A stretch of DNA of 64,000 nt from Owenia fusiformis (lineage: Eukaryota; Annelida; Polychaeta; Sabellida; Oweniidae). Shown piece by piece: positions 12,701-25,297 of the stretch (the first letter of the stretch is position 1; every line of letters starts with the position of its first letter). The translations under genes and the position numbers were made by a program. Below the pieces are notes generated by a model. It was not told the DNA's origin. It saw nothing but the letters and a program-made list of their open reading frames with translations, and ran no database searches. Where the stretch lies: positions 44,843,885-44,907,884 of the forward strand of contig CAIIXF020000001.1 of assembly GCA_903813345.2 (NCBI GenBank). The letters run 5' to 3'.

Positions 12701-15700
12701 ATGAGAGGTATGTATGTAATTATATGTAAAAAGGCTTTTTGAACTATAATCCCCAAATCCGAAGAAATCTGTAGTTGAAAATGCCTCCAATTCCAGTGAC
12801 GTCTCTGATTCCCCAGATATTGCTCAGACGTCATCGAAGATAGAAAAGATATAAAAAATGTTACTTTGAATCTCCGATTATCCTTCTGATTATTGAATAG
12901 ATTGGATGATGGAAGATCAGAAGCTGAGAATCGTTCAGAGTATTCGACTCGTTTGGCGGGCCAATGAAAATTTGTCCCTTCCAAAGCGATGCATCATGGG
13001 AGATCTTTATGTAAATTACCACCTATTGAACTCTTTTCGGGAATAGGAGTATTAGTAATGAGCATGACATGTAGTATTAAATCTTTCACATTCTATCAGA
13101 ATTTATATTGGAGTCCAAGATTTTAATTCATTTAGCCCCAATATTTAACAAATTTTGTCTGATCACACTAATTCCAGAAAGCCTCATAAAGTTGTTGAAT
13201 GGTGATCCAGGCTTATCAGATGTACGTAAATGGTAAACGTGACAAAATCAAATTTCCTTGAACTCTTTGTATTGAATTGTACACAATGGCAGTTCTGTGT
13301 ATGTGTCAGTTTTTGACATGTTCACTGACAGATAATCAAAGTTCAATTTTTTCTTGTTTACTTTTCAATTACAGTTCAGTTGTACTAAACCAACTCCAAC
13401 CATAGGCCCAAAGCCAGGATCTGCCAAGGGGCTCCACATTTTATGTCCCCACCACATAGTGTGTTAAAAAGTTCCAGGGGGGTTCACTTTTGACAATGTT
13501 GGTCCAAAAATGGACAAAATCACTTCAAAAGTGCACAGAATGGTGAAAAACTGCATGATTTTGAAAGAATTTTTGGCTACGGGCCTGAACCATAATACAT
13601 GTATGCTTTACAAATGTTTAGGAAAAAACAGTGTATATGCACAGAGATGTTTAATAATATGATAAAAAATGATGAGCTAAAACAAGTACATTTTAAGATT
13701 TGAATTCAAAGCTTACAGCTCAGTAATTAAAAATTTTCAAATATTGTAGAGAAGGGTCATTAATGGATCGGGTCCAGGTTTTGGTTCATGTCCCTTTGTA
13801 AACCCCAAGTCAGTAAATGTTTAAGTGTAAAAAGCATCTTGTAACTGCATCTCACGTTAATCATTAGTGTCACAAGTGCAAACTCAAAGGATTGGTATCG
13901 ATATGGAGAACTGAATTCAACAATGTTTCATTCCTAAACCAATCATTAAATTGAAAACATTCTGTAAATAAAAACATGGTATTTTATGTAATGTTGACTG
14001 ATTGACAACAATTTAATGCGAAAATTATTTAGAAATATTTATATAACTGTTTTTGTTAACATTTTTTTGTTTTTTTAGTGCAATTGTTTTTGCTCCTTTC
14101 TACCAATTCTTGAGAATGAAATAAAATGTCTTTCCAAACCTTGTTGGAACAAAATAGCATATACAGGGTGATCAATAAATAAGGTAAAAGTATCTGGCTT
14201 TTCTTCAGATTTTACCCAATCCTCATAAATTTTGCACAGAATAATGTTCAAACATTATTGAATTGAAATAATAAGTTACAGATCAAAGTGATGTAATTGG
14301 TTGAAGTTATGGTTGCCATAGCAACAGAAAGCATGAAGACCCGGGGCAACTATCAAAAAACTAAACTTTCAATCGAAACACTTTTGATGATATATTGCAA
14401 ATCACAATTAAAATGGCATATCATATTCTTATTTCATACTTCATAACTGCTACTTAATGTCCTTTGTTTTTAACATATGCATAGTTCATGTCTTTATTAC
14501 TCCAGTCTTTGAACTCTTTTTAAACCCATTTTCCCATAGACTGCAAAAGACGGCTGACTTCAAGTTATCCCATGAGAAACTCTCTCAACTCCCTCTTCAG
14601 CTCACGGCCGGCATGACGGTAAAATCATAACGATAAGGGGATAAGTCAGGAGAGTATAGTACATGACCTAACATTGGGAAACCCAGTGCTTCAATGGTTT
14701 GTACCATGAGAATCGCATTGTGAGATGGATAATTATCCCAGTGCAATATGAACGTTTTTGGGAGCCTCTTAGCTTCTTCCTCTTTGCTCTCATCAAACCT
14801 CTTCTCTGGGTATTGTTTTTCATCATTGACCTGTGTCATAGACTTTATATGACCACATCAGTTTTCATTATATATTTATCTTTTCCGTGACATCAAAAAT
14901 CAAATTTGCAAGAAAATATGTAACAATGGAAACAAAGCATTAAAACAATAAATGCTGGCACCCACATTTATTTATTTTCAGTTTGAAAAAGATGTGCTTT
15001 TTACCATTTTTTATTCAAATTGGACGCAATGAAATTGCCCCGGGTACCCCCGACTCCAGTTGCCATAGTAACTATAATATTAACCTATCAGATGTCAGAA
15101 GTTATATATTTATATGTTTTAATTTAGAAATGTACAAGGTATATTCTGACCAAATTTCAGGATATTTGGACCAATATTTACAAAATGCCAGATACTTTTA
15201 CCTTATTTATTGATCACCCTGTACAACATGTTTTTAGACCTCTCAATATTATAGTTATACAAAGGAATTTTTGGTTGATTTTAAAAAAGTATTCAAAAAA
15301 TTAAAACAAAATCCCCCAAAATAGATAAAAATCAAGATAAACCTTTTATTTCATTTACAAGATACTTTTTTAAAATCAACCAAAATTTCCTTTGTACAAT
15401 TACAATATTGAGAGACCTAAACATGTTGTGTTTATGTCGTTTTGTTCCAATGAGGTTCGGAAAGATGTTTCATTTCACTCTGGAAACATGATACCAAGAA
15501 CAAAACAAAAGTGTTTGATGTGTTTTCTAAAACAATATAGATGAAAGTATATATATATTTTTCAAATTGTATTGTTACCATTCAAAAGATGACCATTAAA
15601 TTGATGATGTGTTAAATTTTTAGATTTTTTTTATGACTGGTTTAAGAGAAACGTTTGTTCAAAAAGTTCTCCATATCGATACCACTCCTTTACCTTGGAG

Positions 15701-18700
15701 GAAAATTGTTGTGAAAATTTAAATTGAATTTACTGCAAAAAATTATATTGCATCAGTTAGTAGATTTAATTTTTTCAAAAATATGGCTTTGATTTGAAAT
15801 ATGGAAATGAGCTTGGATGCACTAATCTTGTTCAGCTGGTTTTCACCAGATTGAGAACAGGTTTCACGTAATCGATCTGTCGCTGAAATTGAAATATAAG
15901 AAATGCACATTTATGTGACGCAGTATGATAAAAAAATTGATGTACAGCAGATTCATTTTTTAAATTTGGAAAGCCAATGTAATTAGCAAGCCATTATGAA
16001 TTATGGGTTGACCTTACCTCTTATTAACCTTTCATTGTAGCTATCATTTAAATGTAACTAAACCTTTTAATGACCCCAATAACATCAGGTAGCATCGAGT
16101 CTCAATTGCAATTTATTGAGCTTAATACATTAGGGCAAATTTAGATTTTGACCAGCATCATCTAATAAGAAATGGGAAAACAGTTTTTTTGACTGCAAGT
16201 GTGGAAATAGTATATCGAAGATTGTATTTCATGGCCCCTCACAAAAACTCAGCAGGGTAAAGATATACACACAAAAAGCCCAGTCTGTATGTAGGTTTTT
16301 GTATAACAATTCAACTAGCAATTGGTTGCTACAACGTCATTGATACCAAAAACCAATGTGCCCAAACCATAATTCACTTATCACATGGAGCCCAGCTAAT
16401 GTGGAAACTAACAAGGCGACCCAAATTTGAAGTCTGAAAAAAATGTTTCCATGGAAAAAATGTTGGGGCACTAAAACCCAAAATTGGGCCCAAAGTTTGA
16501 AAATTTAAGGCCCATTCATAAAAAATTTGGCCAAAAATTAAAGAAAAAAAGGGCCAAGTAATGCCCAAAAAGGCCCACTAATCTGCCAGTGTGACTGATA
16601 TGAGTCAGTGCATTTCATTCTGTAACATTGATCATTTATGATTATGTGCATATTCCTCAATGCCTTTGGCATTTTACTTAGAAAAAAGCAGCGTCTGACA
16701 AGAATTTTCTTTTTAATTTGAAATTACTTTAACATGTCGGAAGAAAAAAGTGTTTGAATCCGCAAGAAAAATAGTTTTAAGTTTTGTTGTTAAATAAACG
16801 TTTAATGTGTACATGCTTACAAAACCGTAGTATGATTTACAAGGTAGTTTGACCTGCATTATCAAGACCAATCTAGCTTTGATCAAATTAACAATTCAGC
16901 ACCCGATCGTTATCTTTTACATGTATTGTTCATTTTGCATTATTGGTGATAATTGCATGTTAAATTGTTGTTGTCTGATTTCACACCTTTACTTTTAATT
17001 ATAGATGACCTGAATGTGACTTGTACATTTGTTGTCTAATTACACTTGGTTGCTGTGTCATCTTCTACCCATGGGTCTTCTACACAAATTTTGAAATATT
17101 TCATTGGTTTAAACATATGAAAAGGCTGTGGGTGTGAATCACCCGATCGTTGGCCCATATGTCAAAATTTTTTAAATGCAAACTGCCTATTGTCTGATAG
17201 CCTATGAACTAATGCTTGTATCCCTTAGATATATAGATAAACATAGATAATATAGATAAACAAAAAATAAGAATATTGAAAAAATCTGTGATTGATAAGA
17301 CCCCTTTTCCTATGGCCTGGCTCAAATATTGAATTAACATTTCAAAACTACCGTATACAAATACGGTAAAACCTGCGGACAAGGAGCGGTAGGCAAAATT
17401 GTTTCTTGTCGACAGATATTTGCCACAGAGAGTCTACATGTTTTAGGCCAGCCCCAAACACTATTGATGTGTCCTAAGACGATGCTTGATATTCAAGTTT
17501 CTTCCTATTTGCGCCATTTTTGAATTCAACAGATGGCTGATGGATTAACATACTAATTTATGTCCAACTCACTCAAATATGCATGGAATATTGGCTAAAT
17601 AAAGTCCTCTGTTAGATTCTTGCTTTATTTAAGCGATCTTTACCGTATTCTCTCCAATAAGGATACATATCATTATTGTAAAAATATGCTGTCACTTTCG
17701 TTGAAAATAAGGGATTTTTGGCCAGAAAAGTCCCATACATGAAATTCCCATGGATTTTTGACTTCTCTCTTATATGGGCGCTCTTTGTAATGTGTTACAG
17801 TGTGAATTTCAATTTCAAAGGCGCCCTGGGCGCTTAAAACGGCGAATACGGTATATGCCATTTGCACTTTTCCAACATTTTAAAGGCCATGTGTGAAGTT
17901 TGAAAATATTGTTTAATTATCAAATTAATATTATTTTTTCATGACTTAGAATTGTCTTGAGGCATTTTTCGAAAAAGGATTAATGATCTCAAATTTAAAA
18001 TATTTAAATCCCCTTTTAGGAAGCAAAGTTTAGATTTTTAGATCATGGAATGTAACATTTTACATTGTAAAACACATTATTTTCTCTACTTCATTTGGTA
18101 GATTAATCTACCATAATTATATTTTTTGTCTAAATCTCTCATCATAAAAATACATTGGCATGATATTGGATACTGTACATGTGACAAAGAAAACCTTATT
18201 ATTAGTAAATTCACATTTCTATAGAATTGGTAACATTTCGATAATTAGCCTAAGTGTTTTCAAGTGTATTCCGTCAGAGAGGTGTTACTGTATATAGAAA
18301 CAATAGAGGAAAAGTATATGTGTCTTAATTTAAAACGATTTTTTATTTTCTTATTATTAAATACATTTTTAACATATTATTAAATAATATTTGTGATATA
18401 TGATATTATTATTATATGATACATTCTTATGTTATATTCTACACTGCACAATCATTTTACATAAACCATATTCAACCACGTACTGCATTGATTATTAAAT
18501 ATTTTCAAAAAATATATATTTTATTTAAGTCATTGAAAATCTCTCATAGAGGGATGTGTTCTTTATCATCTCAAATATATAATATCTCAAAAAGATGACA
18601 TGCTGTTTTCTTTATGTACATACTTTAATTAAATGAGGAACATATAAATGTTGAAATTTATATATTTTCACTAGATTTCTTAAAAATAGGAACAAAAAAT

Positions 18701-21700
18701 CTGAAATTGAAACAATTTCTGAAACAGTTGCTCTATCTCCTATTCTATCTTTCCATGTACATGTCATTGACCGGAAAATCTGTATGAACTCAGGTAACAA
18801 ACAACTATTTAACAATGAATATTGATTTATCATTACTGCTGTGTGGGAGGTCAGATTTTAACATTTAGCAAATAAATTGGCCACATATGTTTATAGTCTT
18901 CTTTCATCATAGTTTTGTGATAAAGTACTCACAGGATGTCAAAATTAAATTTTTGTGAGTTGCTGGAGCATGCCCTTTTACTTTGAATTATCAAGAATTT
19001 TACCAAAATTTACCTTACCAAAATTATAAAGACATTGATCTCTTATTGTAGTCTGTAAATGCATCAATTACTGGATATGCTATGTTCAATTCGCTTTTTA
19101 GCTACATATATTTTCACTGTAGAAGGACAAACTTGTTTCATATTATGCAAATTGATGTTTTACTTAAACATAGTAAAACTAGAGAGAGAACCACTTGTCA
19201 TTTAAATAATGGATGATTTCGTCAACCATATAGCATTCTATTCTATTTTAAAAAAACTATTGATTTTTGATCATTGATTACATGAACTTTTAAAACTTAC
19301 CGCTTGATACAGGGCGACCCAAAAATTTTAATTCATATTATTAGAACTAAATGCAACTACTTGTACATACACCAGATATACAGTATATCATTAATTGTGC
19401 TCTAGATATGCCAGCAGTCTATGGACAAAAGTATTTGTATCTCTAGTATGCTACTCTGTGTTAAATTACTCTCTTTAAAACCTGATGTTATAATGATTAT
19501 ATCATTATTTGTTCCCTGTACCCTGTAGTCATGAATGGCAAACTGCTCTTTGTCTCTTCAAGGGTGGGCTATATATTTCTCATAGGTTATGGGAACTTCA
19601 CGAACACCTTTGACACTTGGTGTTTCATTTCTGTGGTAAGTAGAACACGTCATTTACATTTCTATTGACTGAGGTGTTCCACGAACAGAAGTGTACCACA
19701 GGTTTCACCTTATTTTGAATATCGATTTATGAAATTCAGTCTTCAGTAGGTGTGCTATCAGAATGTCAAGATCATGAGAGACAGTCATGATTTTAATTCA
19801 GAAGAGAATTTAGGAACTTTGTTTCATCAAGTGTCTGATTCTGATTTCTTTCTGTTTGTTGCTAACTGTCCATTTGAGAAATAATTGTTGACTCTCTTAC
19901 ATTGCAAGTCCAACATGTTTGAAATAACATTGTTATTGTTTTCATGAAAGTGAACATGAGAATTGTCTGTCCCAAGATTTTCAATATCAGCACAGGATTT
20001 ACTATGGTTTAGTCTGATCCGGCTCTTCTGTTGTAGTTCCATATAGTGTGTGTATGTGTATAAGATAGCTCCTCCAACCACAAGCATGTTACTCAGCCAC
20101 CAGAGGATCGCCTTCTGTTCACGATAATAGGAGACTGCGATCAGGGTCTGAACGATACCCTTGGTACTAGCGCTGATGTGGTGTGTCACGGGAGAAGTGA
20201 TGTGAATCTGGAATGCACTGATCCAAGCCATCATTGCCCCCAGAATACCAGCTCCACTCAATAACAACCAGAACCATACATCACCAAAGCGATCACTTGC
20301 GATGACAGTGTAGCCCTGCTTGCTAACTATAACAATCGGCAAGAAGAGAAGACTGGTGTTTAAATTCATATAGAGAGTCAACTGGAGGCTATCATTACTG
20401 ACCATCTCCAGATTCTTCTTAGTGTAGATCCCAACAAGAGCGACGAATATACTGGAGAAAAGTCCATATAGTACCCCACTTAGCGATAACGCCCCAACTA
20501 AGTTCTCCTGGTCAATGCCCAGTACAAAGCCACATGCGATCATTAAACAACACAGCCAGGCTCGACAAGTCAAATGCTTCTTAAGCAACACCATCGAGAA
20601 TAAACACGTGAAAATCAAAGTAAATGATTTAGCAACTTGGAAAAATGCCACGCCCACATGTTTCAAGCAGAGATTGTTGAATATGGTTGCTCCAACGAAA
20701 TACACTGATGCAATCAGCATTCCCTTTGATAAAATAATGTCTTTGCATATCAAAGACTTCTGTGGATTTTTTGTGCAAGAGTGTCTTCCTAGTGTGACAA
20801 TACTCACGATAGCTGCGCACACACATGCTTGGAACCAGGATACAAATATTGAGATATCTTGGTCTGTATTTTTTGTTCCCACTAAATGTTTGTTAGCAAA
20901 GATTAGAGTTATGCTTGTCATCCAGAATGCTAGTACAACAAGTCCAACCTTCATGCACTTAGACATGGTTGTTTTATCCAATGCTAAAGATCCAAGCAAA
21001 AATGATCCATCCAAAATGTATTTATCGTAATCTCTCTTCCAAGTTTAGTGAACTGAGTGATGCAGTTCTTGCCGGCTCTTTCTGGGCATTCACCAACTAC
21101 TGTTTCAAATGTAATTTAAAAATGTTTATTTCAAGCTGGTCTGATCAATGAAATCACTATCAATATTTGAAATCAATGTCTCACACAGCTGTTCAATAAC
21201 AGAATTGCACAAACATGTGTCTGTATGTACTAGATATTATAGTACATGTTGTCTCTGAAAATGTTACTTTTTCTCATTTATCCTTTTTCAAAAGTATATT
21301 AAATTGTAAACCAGTGTTATAAAATTGAACTTTTTTTGACAACTAAGTTCAAAGATTAAATTATTTGCTTGTTTATTGATTTCATTTACGTCATTCTCCC
21401 ACGTAGTTACTAACACTAATTGAAAGAAGAATTGGCAATTATATTGATCATTTGTTATTGATGAGTTTCATCAAGTGAAAAACAAGTGGTGCTTTAATTT
21501 AAGGAGAAAGTATTAGTTTTCATGGATTGGAAATGCTGTTTAATAGTATGGGCTGTGAAGGTGTATTTGAAGGTTCAATATGCAAAATTTTACAAATTCT
21601 AATCCTTCCCTCTTCCTTAAATGATCACATTCACAGAATTGGCAACATAGCTTTTAAAAATTACAAAAGAGTACTTCGTTATACCCTAATTAATGAGTTT

Positions 21701-23213
21701 ATTCAGCTGAACTTGAACCGTCCTGAATTTAGGTAGATAACCTTCAGTGATATAAATGAAATGTACAATTTATTTCGTCATTCAAAGGTTGCCTAGCTTT
21801 CAATCATTCTACTTGATCGATTTGAGGCATGTACCTGATGCATGATCATTTACCAGCCAAATGGAAAATTACATGTATGTGTAGTAACAAATAAACATGT
21901 AGTAATTGGGGAATTTGGGTGATATTAAATAAATTAGGTGATCACTGCATTTGATTATGATGTATTTTGAAGCGAAGACTTTCGAATATCCCCTTGAACC
22001 TGTTGCACTACTTGTAGGGTCAAAATTGGGAAGCCTTTTCTTTTTTTCTTTCGGAAACATTTAAACGATGTGTCAAACAGGACTGTTCATTTGTTGAAAT
22101 GTTTTGATAAAAAATGTGTCTCTATTCTCTTCATATGGATGTAAGTCTTATATGTAGGTTCACCAATGTTTATTTTTGATGAGTATTTTGATTTGATGAC
22201 TACTGTTCTTTCTACATGTTCTGATGAATGGCTAGTGGCTACATCAAAGAACTATCTCCAATATATTGAGGTAGTTCTTCTTTGGGAAATCCCTTTTAAA
22301 TGGGAAATCCTTTTAATGGGAACTCATATCAGTGAAAATGCCAATTGTCTGATGTTTGTACTAATTGTTTGCTTGACTGATATTGTACATTGTTTTTATT
22401 GTACATTGTTTTTATTGTACTTGTAGGCTATAGCACTTTTCCATGATACAATGCACAGATTGATGAGGTTCTCATTCAGCTTAGACATCAGTTTGTCTCT
22501 GGTATGTAAAAGAAATATGTTTGGACTGTTGGGATGTAAAAAAGTAACTTCATAAAATAGTTCTATTGTGATCTATCTTTAAAAACGAACACTGGATTAT
22601 TGTACTGTGCATCCAACATAAAAAAGATCACCATATAGATTTCACAATGAGATGAGAAATATGTACAGCATTAACATGACAAAATACTGTTACTTAACAT
22701 TATTTAATGGAAATGTTAATGAAATTGTGAAGGATTTTTATAACTGATGGGATCACCAGATTTGTCCACTGATCACGCTTTTCTAAGTCACTGTTCAGTA
22801 TAGTGGCCGTAACCTTCTCAGAATTTATTTTCTAATTCAGATGTTTCATTATATCAAAAATAACTTGCTCCAAGCAATGTGCACAGATGCATATTATATG
22901 CGTGCAATCTTTAATTCTGTTAAAATCGAATAATTCGATCTAGTCCAACTAGCTGGCCCACATTTTATTAAAACTAAAGACAAAGTTATTACATTTCTCT
23001 GCTTGAATATCTTCCTTTAAAATAATGTTCTCAGAACCATTTTGAAGTCATTGTTGTATGTCTGTTTTTCTCACATGTGTTCCCAGTATTATAATCCTGT
23101 TTAAATTCATACCATTTCTGTCAGCGTAAAATTTCTTTTTTTGTTATCTATTCTAGGTTTACAACCAGTTAGATAGCAACACAAAGGAGAACAGAGCTAT
23201 GATATATGCATAA
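6771..23213 (+). CDS. seven-exon gene, possible proteasome assembly chaperone 1 (PSMG1)-like protein, 257 aa
   Basis: Coding exons are 6771-6886, 7213-7378, 7753-7838, 8357-8466, 8719-8882, 22427-22501 and 23157-23213; all phases agree and TAA is at 23211-23213. The first intron appears to start with GC (AAG|GCTAGT), because the only GT donors nearby break the frame. The protein opens MPAAPPKTPC, has a hydrophobic strand around KTVFIGYTDVL, alternating strands and helices (SLVIVNTVV, RIFLLSAVPV), then TLIHDHFLNTM, IPTSVLIIPATRG and a C-terminus ending MIYA. Length, the HD...IP...L pattern and the IY-x end resemble PSMG1/PAC1, which pairs with PSMG2 in building the 20S alpha ring. That name is from remembered pattern only. 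Intron 5 is 13.5 kb and encloses the antisense transporter gene at 19827-20966. The gene model is much surer than its name. Confidence 0.6.
9447..9834. mobile_element. palindromic MITE nested in the 9293-10922 element
   Basis: The left arm (CCAATCAACATACTTTTTCA at about 9456, then GTTGACC, TTTTCACCA, AATGCA) recurs inverted at about 9772-9834. Each arm is about 60 bp, at roughly 85 percent identity, with an AT-rich middle. Non-coding. Exact tips and target duplication are not resolved. Confidence 0.55.
9878..10810. mobile_element. TA-flanked MITE with CAGTAAAACC ends (Tc1/mariner or pogo type)
   Basis: The tips are CAGTAAAACCT at the left and AGGTTTTACTG at the right, each flanked by TA (9876-9877 and 10811-10812). 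Subterminal sequence repeats the word GTTCACTA many times (tgttcactgttggtaggtgttcacta), in mirrored orientation on the two sides. CAGTA tips with TA duplication recall pogo/Tigger elements. No transposase is encoded. A related fragment full of GTTCACTA words lies at 35548-35660. Confidence 0.65.
11442..12464. repeat. dispersed repeat with GGAC microsatellite, copy 1 (contains a tandem triplication)
   Basis: One of four copies in this window (others at 43678, 49468 and 58437). The left end carries GTAGCGAATCCCATCGAAC and the right end CGAACTTCGTTCGATGGGAT. A (GGAC/GTAC)n microsatellite precedes the right end. This copy has about three tandem units of 140-160 bp between 11,598 and 12,040, each beginning with an AATGGCGGCCATTTTTC-like block and containing CAAATATGAACAAAATCGCTC. 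Apparent TDGRTDGR proteins in this region are translations of the microsatellite. The architecture (fixed ends, internal unit, microsatellite) recalls repeats described in bivalves; the class is unresolved. Confidence 0.65.
12318..12420. repeat. GGAC/GTAC microsatellite
   Basis: About 100 bases of GGAC tetranucleotides with scattered GTAC variants, inside the repeat copy at 11442-12464. The other copies of the family have much shorter runs at the equivalent place. Confidence 0.9.
13404..13592. repeat. dispersed repeat ending in GGCTACGGGCCTG
   Basis: The segment has AGGCCCAAAGCCAGGATCTG near the left and TTTTTGGCTACGGGCCTGAA at the right, which are imperfect inverted matches of each other. 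Related sequence ends at about 50,094, and a decayed relative lies near 59,500-59,600 sharing TTGAAAAACTGCATGATTTT. The family is unnamed here and non-coding. Confidence 0.5.
14164..15221 (-). mobile_element. internally deleted mariner-like element
   Basis: Tips CAGGGTGATCAATAAATAAG and its inverse (ending at 15221) are both flanked by TA (14162-14163, 15222-15223); the terminal match extends at least 35 bp. The minus strand at about 14597-14839 still encodes a piece of DD34D-type transposase: a HWDNYPSHNA catalytic-aspartate block followed by VLYSPDLSPY, which corresponds to the family's PYSPDLAP motif. The element is 1058 bp against about 1.3 kb for whole mariners, and no full-length frame is present, so it is a defective copy. 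Confidence 0.75.
15226..15427. mobile_element. hairpin MITE next to the mariner remnant
   Basis: ACATGTTTTTAGACCTCTCA at the left is mirrored by TGAGAGACCTAAACATGT at the right, with arms of about 65 bp that continue through GGTTGATTTTAAAAAAGTAT. The AT-rich middle is about 70 bp. It starts four bases after the mariner element ends. Non-coding. Confidence 0.65.
19827..20966 (-). CDS. SLC35C1: SLC35C1-type GDP-fucose transporter, intronless, nested in an intron
   Basis: Predicted role: a Golgi nucleotide-sugar transporter that brings GDP-fucose into the lumen in exchange for GMP. The single 379-codon frame starts at MSKCMKVGLV. The frame runs further upstream but without an ATG before a stop, so this is the first methionine unless a 5' exon exists. 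About ten hydrophobic segments are visible. Family blocks are FNNLCLKHVGVAF (residues about 96-108), GIYTKKNLE (179-187), ITSPVTHHISASTKGIVQT (256-274) and WWLSNMLVVGGAILYTYTHY (289-308), matching the SLC35C1 order. Where vertebrate SLC35C1 reads SGTAKACAQT, this copy has SASTKGIVQT, so it is a diverged paralogue or lineage form. A polar tail of about 70 residues follows. It lies antisense inside intron 5 of the PSMG1-like gene. The lack of introns hints at a retrocopy, but it is intact. Confidence 0.85.
   Translation of the reverse strand: MSKCMKVGLVVLAFWMTSITLIFANKHLVGTKNTDQDISIFVSWFQACVCAAIVSIVTLGRHSCTKNPQKSLICKDIILSKGMLIASVYFVGATIFNNLCLKHVGVAFFQVAKSFTLIFTCLFSMVLLKKHLTCRAWLCCLMIACGFVLGIDQENLVGALSLSGVLYGLFSSIFVALVGIYTKKNLEMVSNDSLQLTLYMNLNTSLLFLPIVIVSKQGYTVIASDRFGDVWFWLLLSGAGILGAMMAWISAFQIHITSPVTHHISASTKGIVQTLIAVSYYREQKAILWWLSNMLVVGGAILYTYTHYMELQQKSRIRLNHSKSCADIENLGTDNSHVHFHENNNNVISNMLDLQCKRVNNYFSNGQLATNRKKSESDT
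21015..22426. other. rest of intron 5; promoter side of the nested transporter gene
   Basis: This lies between the transporter start and exon 6 of the enclosing gene. No repeat ends or exons were recognised. The immediate upstream sequence of the transporter (20967-21100) should contain its promoter; no convincing core element stands out. Confidence 0.35.
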
Positions 23214-23576
23214 ACGTAGGAGCATGCAGGATTTGAACTGTTTAGGCCTCTTTCTGGAGACTTAATGATCCTGTATGCATATATGTGGTGCTTTTCTTTG
23301 AAGACATCAACTGCTGCAATAATATTGAATTGAATAAGTGATCAAAAGTCAAGGGAGGAATGATACGTACTGTAGAAATATGGATGTATCAGTGAAGGAG
23401 AAAACTTGTCCTTACATATATCTTTTCTGTGATATTTACTACTGCCATCTTTAAATGGCTATCTTTTGTAAAAATGAAATCATGTAATATATCATCAGAC
23501 ATAGTACAGTTTATCCCATACATGTACTTTGTGGATTTAGGGAAAATAACATTTTAGAGGGATGTATTATGGAATA

Positions 23577-23766
23577 AATAGGTTATTTCTGGTCGGGATG
23601 GAATATTGTTTTTATTCCTCGGAAATTATGATATTGACCTTTGGCAATATCATATTGACACTCAGTCGCTTTGCTCCCTCGGTCAATATCATATTACCAT
23701 TCGGTCAATATCATATTGCCCCTTGGAATAAAACCCATATTCAATCCCTCCCAGTAAATAACCCAT
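23577..23766. mobile_element. short inverted-repeat MITE
   Basis: The left part reads GGTTATTTCTGGTCGGGATG and the right part is its imperfect inverse (CATATTCAATCCCTCCCAGT followed by AAATAACC). GGAATAAAA closes both arms. The middle has four copies of CAATATCATATT in both orientations. Non-coding, about 190 bp. Confidence 0.6.
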
Positions 23767-24580
23767 ATATATCTAAATCTGGATATATTCTCTAAGCCTG
23801 TAGGCAGACATATACATCTGCCCACTTTTAGGAACTAAAGTTTCAATTGTAGTTGTGTAGTACTGTTGCATTGTTAGATTCTTAAACATGAAAAAAATTG
23901 TTCGTAAATTATTGATGGAATCACAAACGTTTGCCATAAAGATGATGTCGAAAATGATGTTAGCAGCTAAACACCTACGATTGGAAAATCACATCATAGT
24001 TAAGAGTTACATATATTTGAGACGTTTCAAGTGTGAGGTATACCAGTCTGTTAATATCCAGTGCCTTTGATATGTATATTTTTATTAACATATTTTACAT
24101 TATATTTTATGATCAGCTTATTTGTAATAATCAAACAATACATATTTTCACATATCCATCCACACAGAGTAAGTCATCAATCCATCCAATATACATATTT
24201 TTTTTGTAATGTTTAACAATTGTATATACACAGGTTTTTGTGAGAGCATTTATTTTGTAACTAACAGAAAAGATTATTTATTTACATTCTATGTGATATG
24301 ACTATCATAATCATAATATGATATATTATTGTTAGGACATGGTTTGTCATACATGCTAAATAAATGTAGTATAGTATAAAAATGATATTCTCATGACTAC
24401 TTTACACACATATTAACAATTGTACATTACTGTTTTTTAAGAGTCCGTCCTACAGTTGTTGCTTGAAATATGTATAGTTTAAGCGTAGTAGTGTACCTGA
24501 TGATAGCTGTGTATTTTTATCGATGAGCTCTTGCTGTCACCAATGTTTGTGATCTTGTTTATGCATCCTCCTAAGCAGGT

Positions 24581-24785
24581 ATCCAGAATCTGTACCCCCT
24601 CCTCCCCCTGCTATAACCAATTTGGAAGCGCCCGATTAAACTGAATCACGTGATCTTATTATGCGCAATGACTTATACATGATTTCTGTCGCAGTGTTGC
24701 GACAGCCAATCAGATTGCGAGTTCTTAATCGGGGAAAGGCTAACTGCTTATCGCAGGGGGTAAAAAGAAAGAATATATTCTGGAT
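24581..24785. mobile_element. short inverted-repeat MITE with CCAGAAT ends
   Basis: ATCCAGAAT at the left is mirrored by ATTCTGGAT at the right. The next inner words (TACCCCCT, CCCCCTGCTATAA, CCCGATTAA) recur inverted as TTAATCGGGG, TTATCGCAGGGGG and AGGGGGTA. The centre contains GTCGCAGTGTTGCGAC, a small hairpin. Non-coding. Confidence 0.6.
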
Positions 24786-25297
24786 TTTGAAGCCCTGTGA
24801 TCGGAGGATGGTTTTATGTCATTTCAAAATATAATTTAACGCCATGATTTTGTCAATAATTTCATGTTTTAAGGAAAACAGATATTGTAATGGCTTATAC
24901 TGATATGGTCTGAATATGTTAACATTTACTATTCTTAAGAAGAAATTGTCACTACTGTACTAATTAATGTATGTTTTCAGATCAATGATGACAGTAAAAT
25001 CTGTAATAGTGAGCTACATGTAGAGATGCCTTTTGTATTTTGAATTTTGAACATTTCATATGAATGTGTTCAACTTTTTTAGTTTTGCCATATAGTGTAC
25101 ACACAGTGGCTGTATATTTTTCTGGAATGTTTTTATTTGAGCATATTTTTATTGTTCTTGTCTACATTTTAAACATTGTAATTCTCAACAATGAAAGTAC
25201 ATGTACATGTAATAAATTCTCAATTATTAGCATATTATATTGTGTGGTTTTTATGTCACTAGAAGTTGTGACATATTCTAATTATACAATGTAGTTT

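Larger units (their letters stand above)
8883..19826. other. intron 5 of the PSMG1-like gene, repeat-rich first part
   Basis: This part of the 13.5 kb intron holds nested repeats between 9293 and 15427 (listed separately). A stretch near 16330-16570 is rich in GGCCCA/TTGGGC words that recur near 35390-35450. From about 17,900 to 19,800 the sequence is plain AT-rich DNA. A fragment near 17360-17440 (GGTAAAACCTGCGGACAAGG) resembles the tip of the 9878-10810 family. The open frame 12628-12984 on the minus strand has no recognisable content or splice support. No further host exon was found. Confidence 0.5.

Noticed and set aside
12628-12984. 118-codon minus-strand frame
   Set aside because: No recognisable motif, no splice context, and composition like the surrounding AT-rich DNA.
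20515-21030. 171-codon plus-strand frame
   Set aside because: It is antisense to the SLC35C1-type gene; the minus-strand frame has the family motifs.
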